Source of the DNA: CAIZGX01 sp044371535
GTDB lineage: Bacteria; Bacteroidota; Bacteroidia; Flavobacteriales_D; Sanyastnellaceae
NCBI GenBank assembly: GCA_044371535.1
Contig: JBILTL010000001.1
Span: 17,797-81,796, forward strand
Length of the DNA stretch: 64,000 bases
Reading direction: 5' to 3'
In this document: positions 1 through 6,670 of the stretch, piece by piece
Numbering within the stretch: position 1 is the first letter of the stretch
How the letters are laid out: each line of letters opens with the position of its first letter
Position numbers and translations under genes: made by a program
Notes under the pieces: generated by a model
Databases searched by the model: none
What the model was told of the DNA's origin: nothing
Seen by the model: only the letters and a program-made list of their open reading frames with translations

Positions 1-629
1 AAGGATTGGTGATGATTTCAATTTTTTCAATGGATGAAGAAGGTGTGCTCTTCAAAAAGTCAGACAACTGCGAACCTTGAAGCGGAGAAATTCTCCCGTC
101 GATGTAAACCGTAATTCCTGACTTTCCTTTTACCGAAATGTTGTTGTTGTTATCAATCACAACACCTGGCGCGCGACGCAACAATTCCAAAGCATTCAGT
201 CCAACCGCATTCGCCGTTCCTTCCACATTGAAAATGGTTTTATCGGCTTGCACTTGCACGAGCGGTTTCTTCGCCACGAATTCCATTTCAGACGTAACGG
301 CTGAAGTGCGCATCAATTCTAACGTTCCGAGATTCACACTTGTGCTCGCCGCAATCTTTTTCCAAATAGGTTTGTATCCAATAATGTTGAAATACACCAA
401 CACCGAATCAGCACTTTCAACTTCCAAACTAAACGCACCGCTATTATCTGAAGCCGTCGCCTTCAACACAAGGCTGTCTTTCACAGCATGAACACTTACG
501 CTTACGAATGCTAAGCTCTCTTTCTTTTCAGCATCAACGCCTTCAACCACACCAGTAAGGGTCGAGGTTTGAGCGAAAGAAAATAGGGTGAATAAGATGA
601 AGGAAAACGTGAAGAAGAGATTTTTCATG
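1..629 (-). CDS. TonB-dependent receptor, N-terminal part (runs off the window)
   Basis: This is the first 209 codons of an outer-membrane receptor that imports a ligand using TonB energy. A signal peptide (MKNLFFTFSF, hydrophobic to residue 20, ending SFAQ) starts at the ATG whose complement is at 627-629. A carboxypeptidase-regulatory-like beta-sandwich follows (about residues 22-105), then the start of the plug domain with the recognisable stretches ALELLRRAPGVVIDNNNNI and YIDGRISPL. The order signal-CarboxypepD_reg-plug is typical of Bacteroidota receptors of the 'outer membrane beta-barrel family' type. The barrel lies beyond base 1, so the substrate cannot be guessed. A TATTTTCG -7-like box lies 5 nt before the ATG. 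Hairpin array A1 lies upstream. Confidence 0.85.
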
Positions 630-654
630 AGCGCGAAAATACAATAATCCGGTG

Positions 655-764
655 GATCAATTGCTACGCAATCAATCAACTTCGTTGATCAATACTACGT
701 ATCAATCACCTACGGTGATCAATTCTACGAATCAATCGCTGCGCGATCAATCAACTTCGTTGAT
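655..764. repeat. Hairpin array A1 (linker ATCAAT)
   Basis: Constant linker ATCAAT alternates with micro-palindromes that have 2-4 bp arms and a 3-nt loop. Units in order are TGC-TAC-GCA, CAAC-TTC-GTTG, AC-TAC-GT, CACC-TAC-GGTG, TC-TAC-GA, CGC-TGC-GCG and CAAC-TTC-GTTG. All linkers point the same way. The array lies between the TonB-receptor start and the end of the DUF6132 gene, and its last unit forms the final codons of that gene. There is no T-tract, so it is not a standard terminator. Confidence 0.9.
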
Positions 765-959
765 TACTTCTTTCGACTTAAGAAAACTTCCAAAAAAGAG
801 ATATCCCAAAAATCCTCCGTAAGGAATGCTGATGTATGGATTGCTGCTAATCATACAGCCTCCAGAAGAACAACCCACGAAGTAGTAATATGCCCAACCG
901 GCAAAAGAACCAATAGCAATGGCTATGAATTCTTTTCGATATTTCTTAATGAAATTCAT
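747..959 (-). CDS. Small membrane protein, DUF6132-like
   Basis: 70-residue protein with two hydrophobic helices (about residues 11-29 and 43-60) joined by a Cys-containing loop (VGCSSGGCMISSNPYIS). That loop matches my memory of the DUF6132 family, small membrane proteins often found next to thioredoxin or rhodanese-like genes. Function is unknown. The ATG at 957-959 was chosen because it forms an ATGA overlap with the stop of the preceding gene, which suggests translational coupling. An in-frame ATG 12 nt upstream is the alternative. The last codons (VINEVD and the stop) are written in hairpin array A1, so the repeat appears to have replaced or extended the original C terminus. Confidence 0.7.
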   Translation of the reverse strand: MNFIKKYRKEFIAIAIGSFAGWAYYYFVGCSSGGCMISSNPYISIPYGGFLGYLFFGSFLKSKEVINEVD

Positions 960-1159
960 TTTTTCTCGCACGTATTAATTCCAAAAGGCATATACAACGG
1001 ACAAAAAGAAACAAGACTAGTCAATAAGAATATCGCACCAAAGACAAAAAGTGTGTTTCCTAAAAATCCTGAAACCGCATCGGTAAAAAACAGATACGCG
1101 AAAATCAGTGCTGCAACCACTCGCATTCCGCGATCAAAATTTCCCATGTTCTTTTTCAT
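956..1159 (-). CDS. YgaP-like inner membrane protein (DUF2892-like)
   Basis: 67-residue protein with two membrane helices (about residues 11-27 and 31-50), an N-terminal MGNFDRGMRV motif and a C-terminal FCPLYMPFGINTC segment. This pattern is characteristic of the DUF2892/YgaP transmembrane family, which is often linked to sulfur or rhodanese functions; here there is no rhodanese domain. It overlaps the next small membrane gene by 4 nt. The pair is probably one transcription unit lying between hairpin arrays A1 and A2. The exact role is unknown. Confidence 0.75.
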   Translation of the reverse strand: MKKNMGNFDRGMRVVAALIFAYLFFTDAVSGFLGNTLFVFGAIFLLTSLVSFCPLYMPFGINTCEKK

Positions 1160-1225
1160 AGTATTATATTTTCTACGAAGGTGAGGGATTGTTGTGGGGT
1201 GGTTTGTAACTTATATCACCACGTT

Positions 1226-1371
1226 ATCAATCCTTCGGATCAATCTGACTGCGTCAGATCAATACTCCGTATCAATCACTTCGTGATAAACTGCATCCGC
1301 AGGATTGATTGCAACGCAATTGATCGCATAGCGATTGATCCGAAGGATTGATCACCGTAGGTGATGGATTG
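1226..1371. repeat. Hairpin array A2 (ATCAAT half, then ATTGAT half)
   Basis: The left half has linker ATCAAT with units CC-TTC-GG, CTGAC-TGC-GTCAG, AC-TCC-GT and CAC-TTC-GTG. The linker is then interrupted by ATAAA and a CTGC-ATCC-GCAG unit. The right half uses the reverse linker ATTGAT with units TGC-AAC-GCA, CGC-ATA-GCG, CC-GAA-GG and CACC-GTA-GGTG. The array ends directly at the abiEii stop codon. Bases 1271-1315 are identical to 3127-3171 in array A3b, in the same orientation. Confidence 0.9.
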
Positions 1372-2217
1372 TTATTTCAATTTTCTTACCAACGCCTGAA
1401 AATACTCCTTCGACCAAATGTCTAATTCCGATTGATCTGGAATAAAACGAATGACATCGTCTTTGACTTTGTTTATATCGACTGAATTGATTTTGTTATC
1501 TAACAAGAAAATTAATTGTGCTCTGCTAATGGTTGAATCTTGCCAATCGCCGCTTTCGATTGCGCGGTTACAAAAGTGTTCTAAGTTTAGTTGCACTCCA
1601 TTCTTAATATACCACGCTAAGTCATACCAGTCGCGGCCTTTGACTCTATCCTTCCATTTTCGAAAAAGCAAAGCATGCATTTTTCCAGCGAACAGATTGG
1701 GCAAAGTAAAGCAATTGACGTAAAAAGAATATGGCCTAGTTAAGAGGAGATTTTCAGTTTCAAAATGAAGGGGAGGATTCGTATCGACTTCAATTTTTAT
1801 TTTTATCATCGGCTTCGTTGTTAAACGAATCTGAGGAATAGAACTTTCAAAAATTAATTCGCTCCACAGTGTGTCTGATTTTAGAAAAGCAGAATCTATT
1901 GACGAGCTTTTTGATTTTGTTTTGTGCTGAAGATTTACCTTTAGACCAAGAGCTTCAAACTCTTCAATGACCGAATTGAAGTATGGCTCCAGATTGAATT
2001 CAAGGTTCTTCTCCAACAGAGAAAAATCAAGATCTTCCGAAAACCTTTCAAGATCATGAAATATGCGAAGCGCAGTGCCACCATAAAATGCAGCATGCTT
2101 AAAGAAATTAGCTCTGTATAATCCAGCAAGTGTTATCTCTTGCATAATCTCTCTAAGCGCCTGTTCGGTTTCTTGAACATTCTTTGGCTCGTAAGACTCA
2201 ATCCATTGCTTTATCAT
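1372..2217 (-). CDS. abiEii: AbiEii/AbiGii-family toxin (nucleotidyltransferase)
   Basis: 281-residue toxin of the type IV AbiE toxin-antitoxin / abortive-infection family; family members are nucleotidyltransferases that arrest growth. Visible signature: GGTALR (46-51) and FSEDLDF (59-65), the nucleotidyltransferase core; KIKIEVDTNPP (about 139-149); and the GKMHALLFRKWKDRVKGRDWYDL region (about 178-200, key residues K, R, D, D, L), all conserved in AbiEii. Length is normal for the family. The ATG overlaps the stop of the antitoxin gene by 4 nt, the usual antitoxin-first arrangement. Hairpin array A2 abuts the stop codon. It could act in phage defence or only as an addiction module; the sequence does not decide. 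Confidence 0.88.
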   Translation of the reverse strand: MIKQWIESYEPKNVQETEQALREIMQEITLAGLYRANFFKHAAFYGGTALRIFHDLERFSEDLDFSLLEKNLEFNLEPYFNSVIEEFEALGLKVNLQHKTKSKSSSIDSAFLKSDTLWSELIFESSIPQIRLTTKPMIKIKIEVDTNPPLHFETENLLLTRPYSFYVNCFTLPNLFAGKMHALLFRKWKDRVKGRDWYDLAWYIKNGVQLNLEHFCNRAIESGDWQDSTISRAQLIFLLDNKINSVDINKVKDDVIRFIPDQSELDIWSKEYFQALVRKLK

Positions 2218-2852
2218 AATTCTGAAATTGCTTCAATCAGTATTTTCAAACTATTCGCCTTTGGCGCTACTGACAGCCAATTCGACATTTCTTCTATATT
2301 CAACTCGCCTAATTTTTCTTGATCTATTCGTAAATCATCCAATAAATAGGATTGTGCTTGCTTCTTACTTCGAAGATTAATTCCAGCCGTGGTTACTATT
2401 TTGTCGCAAAGACTTTTCTCGGGACTAGCTATTAACACACGCTGTGTTTCTGTGAGAGCTACTGACTGAATACCCAAAGGATAATACGATTTCGGGAGAT
2501 GCGAAAAACTAAATGTTCCTACTTCAATTGAGAAACTCTTCGACAGTCGCACTGTAACGCTAGTTGTTTCAAATACCCTTTCCGGAATGAATCCCCAATA
2601 AGATAGAGCCGAATCTATAGACACGTAACTCGGACCGTACAATTGATTGGCAATTAAAAACGGTTCAGGAAATGTTGAGCTTACTTTTCTTGAGGTCATA
2701 TAAAGCCCCTTTCTCAATTGAGAAAGATATCCCTGTTGGACAAGATCATTTATCTTGTCATATGGACGGCTATAACCCCTAAGTATTCCCAGCAATACTT
2801 GCGTACCAAAGGGCTGGTCTTTGAATTTTAATAGCTCTAAAACAGGGTTCAT
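2214..2852 (-). CDS. abiEi: AbiEi-family antitoxin / transcriptional autorepressor
   Basis: 212-residue partner of the downstream AbiEii toxin. The N terminus has a winged-helix-like section (about residues 1-70, with QLRKGLYMTSRK as the wing region), followed by PSYVSIDSALSYWGFIPE and TETQRVLIASPEKSLCDKI, typical of AbiEi antitoxin C domains. In studied AbiEi proteins the N-terminal domain binds inverted repeats in its own promoter. Here a perfect 9-bp inverted repeat lies at 2870-2894, just upstream. The -7-like box TAAATTTG is four bases before the ATG, so the mRNA is probably leaderless. Confidence 0.87.
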   Translation of the reverse strand: MNPVLELLKFKDQPFGTQVLLGILRGYSRPYDKINDLVQQGYLSQLRKGLYMTSRKVSSTFPEPFLIANQLYGPSYVSIDSALSYWGFIPERVFETTSVTVRLSKSFSIEVGTFSFSHLPKSYYPLGIQSVALTETQRVLIASPEKSLCDKIVTTAGINLRSKKQAQSYLLDDLRIDQEKLGELNIEEMSNWLSVAPKANSLKILIEAISEL

Positions 2853-2856
2853 TTGT

Positions 2857-2864
2857 CAAATTTA
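2857..2864 (-). promoter_or_regulatory. -7-like box TAAATTTG of abiEi
   Basis: Matches the Bacteroidota -7 consensus TAnnTTTG. Four bases (ACAA) separate it from the ATG, which places the predicted transcription start at or next to the start codon. Confidence 0.6.
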
Positions 2865-2869
2865 AGACA

Positions 2870-2894
2870 TTAATTCGGTATTTTTCCGAATTAA
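2870..2894. promoter_or_regulatory. Inverted repeat, candidate AbiEi operator
   Basis: Arms TTAATTCGG (2870-2878) and CCGAATTAA (2886-2894) are perfect complements around a 7-nt spacer. The site lies immediately upstream of the -7 box, where a bound repressor would block transcription. AbiEi antitoxins are known to autoregulate through inverted repeats; that this is the site here is inferred. Confidence 0.6.
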
Positions 2895-2919
2895 GGCGTT
2901 ATTTTTTACATTTACTGCG

Positions 2920-3004
2920 GATGACACCGAAGGTGATGACCAGCGAAGCTGGATGACAATCTGCGATTGATGACGATTTACAATCGATGACGAACAAGTT
3001 CGAT
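2920..3004. repeat. Hairpin array A3a (linker ATGA)
   Basis: Five micro-hairpins in a row separated by ATGA: CACC-GAA-GGTG, CCAGC-GAA-GCTGG, CAATC-TGC-GATTG, CGATT-TAC-AATCG and CGAAC-AA-GTTCG. Arms are 4-5 bp and loops 2-3 nt. The architecture is the same as in the ATCAAT arrays but with a different linker. It occupies the region upstream of the abiEi promoter. Bases 3005-3068 between it and A3b show no recognisable feature. Confidence 0.85.
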
Positions 3005-3068
3005 ACCGCCCTTATTTAAGAACCTCTATTCTAAATTCGCTTGAATATGTATCCGTCTAGAAAAGACA

Positions 3069-3251
3069 ATCGCTGAACGATCAATCTGACTTCGTCAGAT
3101 CAATTCTACGAATCAATCGCTACGCGATCAATCACTTCGTGATAAACTGCATCCGCAGGATTGATTGCAACACAATTAATCGCGTAGCGATTGATCAACA
3201 AAGTTGATTGATCACGCAGTGATTGATCCGTAGGATTGATCGCTAAGCGAT
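3069..3251. repeat. Hairpin array A3b (ATCAAT half, then ATTGAT half)
   Basis: Left half (ATCAAT): CG-CTGAA-CG, CTGAC-TTC-GTCAG, TC-TAC-GA, CGC-TAC-GCG, CAC-TTC-GTG. Switch: ATAAA with CTGC-ATCC-GCAG. Right half (ATTGAT): a degenerate TGC-AAC-ACA, CGC-GTA-GCG, CAAC-AAA-GTTG, CAC-GCA-GTG, CC-GTA-GG, CGC-TAA-GCG. It stops 6 nt before the dihydroorotase stop codon. The 45 bp at 3127-3171 repeat 1271-1315 exactly, as direct repeats around the abiE genes. Confidence 0.9.
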
Positions 3252-3257
3252 TTAGGG

Positions 3258-4592
3258 TTAACGCGCAAATGTTAGCGCCATTCCACTCCTCGTACCCGTC
3301 AACTTCCCATTCTCAAACACCAACTTGCCGTTGCACCAAGTGGATACGATTGTGCTGGAAAACGTATGTCCTTCGAACGGAGACCAACCACATTTGTATA
3401 AGAGATTTTCTTTGGTGACTGTGTAAGGTGCATTCAAATCCACCAACACTAAATCGGCACTGTAGCCTTCGCGAATGTACCCTCTGCCATCAATTTGAAA
3501 CAGGTCGGCAACTGCGTGAGAAGCCTTTTCAACTATTTTCTCTAAAGTGAAAACACCCTGTTTGTGCAAGTCAATGAGTGCTTGCAAACTGTGTTGAACA
3601 AGGGGGCCACCGCTTGGTGCTTTCAAGTATTCTTGCTCTTTTTCTTCAATGGTATGCGGAGCGTGGTCGGTGGCAATGACATCTATGCGTCCATCATTTA
3701 CCGCCTCCCGAATGTTCATTCGGTCGTTGAACGATTTCACTGCCGGATTCCATTTGATGTAGTTTCCTTTCGTTGCGTAGTCTTCTTCTGTGAACCACAA
3801 ATGATGAATACATGCTTCCGCTGTGATGCGCTTGTCTTTCATTGGAATGGCGTTTGTAAACAACTCCAATTCCTTCGCGGTGCTGATGTGAAGTATGTGC
3901 AATCGCGCATCGTGCTTCTTGGCCAATTCAACAGCCATAGAACTTGAGGCGTAACATCCTTCGGCATTGCGAATAACAGGGTGATCGGCTGCGGTGAGTG
4001 ATCTACCCGTTGCTTGTAAGGCTTCTAAATTTCTTTTGATAATACCGTCGTCTTCACAATGGGTTGCAATGAGCGTCTTCACTTTCGAGAAAATAATTTC
4101 CAACGCTTCGCGCCTTTCCACCAATAAATTTCCTGTGGAAGACCCCATGAATATTTTCACGCCACACACTTCCTTCGGATTCACTTGTGCTAAAATATCG
4201 GCGTTCTCAGGAGTGGCTCCCATGAAGAAGTTGTAATTCACTGTTGAAACTTCTGCAGCACGATTGAACTTTTGCTCAAGCAATTCAAGCGTGGTTGCAC
4301 TCGGACTGGTGTTCGGCATTTCCATATAGGAAGTTACTCCGCCTGCTGCTGCTGCTGCTGATTCCGTCGTCAAATCTCCTTTGTGCGTCAACCCCGGTTC
4401 TCTGAAGTGAACCTGGTCGTCGATTAATCCCGGGAACAAATGCTTTCCTGTTCCATCTACGATTGAATCTGCGTTATTGTAATCCATAGTTCCAACCGGC
4501 AACACGTGCGCGATTTTCGAACCGTTAATCCATACGTCGCTAACGGTCTGTTTTCCTTCGTTAACAACCGTGACATTTTTAATGACTTGCAT
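3258..4592 (-). CDS. pyrC: Dihydroorotase (class I amidohydrolase)
   Basis: 444-residue cyclic amidohydrolase closing carbamoyl-aspartate to dihydroorotate in de novo pyrimidine synthesis, cytoplasmic. Visible: the metal-site strand IDDQVHFREPGLTHKGD (about residues 57-73), MPNTSP, GVKIFMGSS (the Lys expected to be carbamylated), IATHCEDD, LHILHIST and IATDHAPH (about residue 310). In the first motif the usual H-x-H is Q-V-H; I recall this as common in Bacteroidota dihydroorotases, but it removes one classical metal ligand. It lies 5 nt downstream of the mannosyltransferase gene in the same operon. A catalytically altered allantoinase/dihydroorotase homologue is less likely. Confidence 0.85.
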   Translation of the reverse strand: MQVIKNVTVVNEGKQTVSDVWINGSKIAHVLPVGTMDYNNADSIVDGTGKHLFPGLIDDQVHFREPGLTHKGDLTTESAAAAAGGVTSYMEMPNTSPSATTLELLEQKFNRAAEVSTVNYNFFMGATPENADILAQVNPKEVCGVKIFMGSSTGNLLVERREALEIIFSKVKTLIATHCEDDGIIKRNLEALQATGRSLTAADHPVIRNAEGCYASSSMAVELAKKHDARLHILHISTAKELELFTNAIPMKDKRITAEACIHHLWFTEEDYATKGNYIKWNPAVKSFNDRMNIREAVNDGRIDVIATDHAPHTIEEKEQEYLKAPSGGPLVQHSLQALIDLHKQGVFTLEKIVEKASHAVADLFQIDGRGYIREGYSADLVLVDLNAPYTVTKENLLYKCGWSPFEGHTFSSTIVSTWCNGKLVFENGKLTGTRSGMALTFAR

Positions 4593-4597
4593 AGTGA

Positions 4598-5302
4598 TTA
4601 GATTTTTTGAAAGCGCATTTTCAATACGCCAAAGAATGCTTCGTGAAAAATATTCAAACTCATCTTGCTTGTTCCTTTCACGCGGTCGGCGAAGAGAATA
4701 GGAACTTCCGCTATTTTAAATCCAAGACGCTTCGCCTTGTATTTCATTTCAATTTGAAACGCATAACCAATGAATTGTATGCCGTCTAAATTCATTTTGG
4801 AAAGGACATCGCGATGGTAACAAACGAATCCGCCTGTGCTGTCCTTCACGCCCAATCCCAAAATTAAATTGACATAGATGCTTCCGCCTTTGCTAATGAC
4901 TCTGCGGTGCCACGGCCAATCGACAGTGCCACCTCCCTTCACATATCGAGAACCCACAGCTACGCCGCGATTCTTTTCGCAGGCTTCCAGTAAACGTGGA
5001 AGATCTTTCGGATTGTGTGAAAAATCGCAATCCATTTCGAAAATGTATTCGTAGTTGTTCTTCAACCCCCATTTGAATCCCGCTATGTATGCCGTTCCGA
5101 GACCTAGCTTACCGCTGCGCTCAAGGATGTGCAATCTTCCAGCAAATTCAGCTTGCTTTTCCTTCACCATTGCAGCAGTTCCATCAGGAGAACCGTCGTC
5201 TACAATAAGCAAATGAAACCCCTCGGGTTGATCGAGCACCGCGTGAATCATATCAACAATGTTCTCGCGCTCGTTGTAGGTGGGAATAATTACCAGTTTC
5301 AT
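4598..5302 (-). CDS. Polyprenol-phosphate mannosyltransferase (DPM1-like GT2)
   Basis: 234-residue family 2 glycosyltransferase that transfers mannose (or a related sugar) from a nucleotide donor to a polyprenyl phosphate at the cytoplasmic membrane face. Visible: IIPTYNERENI at the N terminus, LLIVDDGSPDGTA, FEMDCDFSHNP (DxD-like metal site), STGGFVCYHRDVL, IGYAFQIEMKYKAKRLG and VPILFADRVKGTSKMS, the standard DPM1 order. The protein lacks C-terminal membrane helices, so it is the soluble DPM1 type. The start MKLVIIPT was chosen over an upstream ATG that would add 11 unconserved residues. A TATTTTCG box lies 8 nt before this ATG. The pairing with pyrC is common in this phylum. Confidence 0.87.
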   Translation of the reverse strand: MKLVIIPTYNERENIVDMIHAVLDQPEGFHLLIVDDGSPDGTAAMVKEKQAEFAGRLHILERSGKLGLGTAYIAGFKWGLKNNYEYIFEMDCDFSHNPKDLPRLLEACEKNRGVAVGSRYVKGGGTVDWPWHRRVISKGGSIYVNLILGLGVKDSTGGFVCYHRDVLSKMNLDGIQFIGYAFQIEMKYKAKRLGFKIAEVPILFADRVKGTSKMSLNIFHEAFFGVLKMRFQKI

Positions 5303-5338
5303 TTGCAACGCGAAAATACAACAGGCGCTAGGCAAATT

Positions 5339-6670
5339 CTAATTTCCGCTCGAATATTCCATTTCGGCCATATAACGGGCGTCGCGCATGATCATGGTAT
5401 CGAGGGAAACCTTATTCACCTTGGCTTTTTCCTCAATGGCCTTCACCCAATTTGGGTCAGAAAGGATATTATTCTTGAATTTTTGCACGCGCAATTCAAA
5501 CGAATCTATGTTCTCTTCCAAAACGAAATACTTGTAGGCGTTCGAAATAAATCCCCATCCCAACTTGTCCATGTTACACTCGGTTGCCATGATGAAGACA
5601 ACGTCTGACTTCTCAATCTCTTTCATTTGTGAAAGGGGATCGGAGTTCGTGGTGATGCCTGAAGGTCGCTGATGCAACTGCTTGTTGTAGAAGTAAAAAT
5701 TCAATTCAGAAAAAATATCCGGCGCCCATGGCAATTGCATCAAATTGAAGAAGTAACTGTCGGAAATCACTGCTACTTTGGGTTGAATGCCTTTGTTTCC
5801 AAAGTCTACGCTGTACTTCATGTTGACTCCCACCCGTGGATAAGCCATCGGAAGAACATCTATTGGCCAATACAAATTCATTCCCAAGCCAATGTCGTCG
5901 TCTACACTTTCCATGGTTGTTTGAAGCGGTAAATTCTTCTTGTCCCACCCAAACTCGTTCATCTCCTTTCCGAAAAGATTCATACAATAATTCACCAACG
6001 AATCGGCTGCTAAAGTTGCACCATATTGACTCCAATGAATACCAGTCTTTGGGAAAAGTGGTGCAGGCGTTTTGCCCTTCATTTCACGAAACCATTTTCC
6101 GAAATCGACGTGCTGAATGCCTTTTGCCTTCAATCCTTTCTGGTATTCCGAATAATAACTTCTGTCGGAAACCACAGGAAATTCATCGGGAATGTATTCC
6201 GGATAAAACGAAGCCTTCCCGGGATTTAATACTACCACTAGCTCAATGCCTTTTTCTTTCAATTTATTTTGAAGGGCATTCAGCATAACCAAGTTCGAAT
6301 CGACTTTCGATTGACTCACCTCTTCCGCACCGCGAAAGGCATTGATGTATTTGATCTCGTACAAATAATCTTCTTTCCCGATAATAACTCCGTTGGCCTT
6401 TGCCTTTCCGAAAAGTGAATATGCAATCTGATTGTGAATGCGAACGGCAGTATTGCGAAATCCGAATTGTTCGTTGATGTAGTTGTTCCTGTTTTCTTGG
6501 TAGGTCCCGCTGAACCACGACTCTGCAGTCAATGAATCTTTTGCTGTTGGAACAATGGAACCGAAAAGATATCCCACTTCAACAAACGGTTTCACCATTT
6601 GAATCATGGGAAGAAACATTCCGAGGAGAACGATCGAGAACAAGACGGTATGAAAGCGGTTGTTCTTCAT
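5339..6670 (-). CDS. AlgJ/AlgX-like SGNH acetyltransferase-associated protein
   Basis: 443-residue protein with an N-terminal membrane anchor (about residues 7-25) and an AlgX/AlgJ-type SGNH-hydrolase fold in the periplasm. Visible: SGTYQENRNNYINEQFGFRN near residues 54-73, LVVVLNPGKASFYPEYIP, GIHWSQYGATLAADSL (about 210) and VAVISDSYF (about 298), the expected catalytic blocks. These proteins work with the MBOAT protein AlgI to O-acetylate exopolysaccharide. Its ATG shares one base with the stop codon of the algI-like gene (TAATG), so the two are likely co-translated. The polysaccharide acetylated is unknown. Confidence 0.82.
   Translation of the reverse strand: MKNNRFHTVLFSIVLLGMFLPMIQMVKPFVEVGYLFGSIVPTAKDSLTAESWFSGTYQENRNNYINEQFGFRNTAVRIHNQIAYSLFGKAKANGVIIGKEDYLYEIKYINAFRGAEEVSQSKVDSNLVMLNALQNKLKEKGIELVVVLNPGKASFYPEYIPDEFPVVSDRSYYSEYQKGLKAKGIQHVDFGKWFREMKGKTPAPLFPKTGIHWSQYGATLAADSLVNYCMNLFGKEMNEFGWDKKNLPLQTTMESVDDDIGLGMNLYWPIDVLPMAYPRVGVNMKYSVDFGNKGIQPKVAVISDSYFFNLMQLPWAPDIFSELNFYFYNKQLHQRPSGITTNSDPLSQMKEIEKSDVVFIMATECNMDKLGWGFISNAYKYFVLEENIDSFELRVQKFKNNILSDPNWVKAIEEKAKVNKVSLDTMIMRDARYMAEMEYSSGN

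Noticed and set aside
138..491. Plus-strand frame opposite the TonB receptor
   Set aside because: Antisense shadow of a clear receptor coding sequence.
1372..2852. AbiE genes as part of a larger defence island
   Set aside because: Neighbours are small membrane proteins and dihydroorotase; no other defence gene is visible in the window.
655..3251. Regular repeats resembling a CRISPR array
   Set aside because: The constant part is only 4-6 nt, the variable parts are self-complementary rather than unique spacers, unit length varies, and no cas genes are present.
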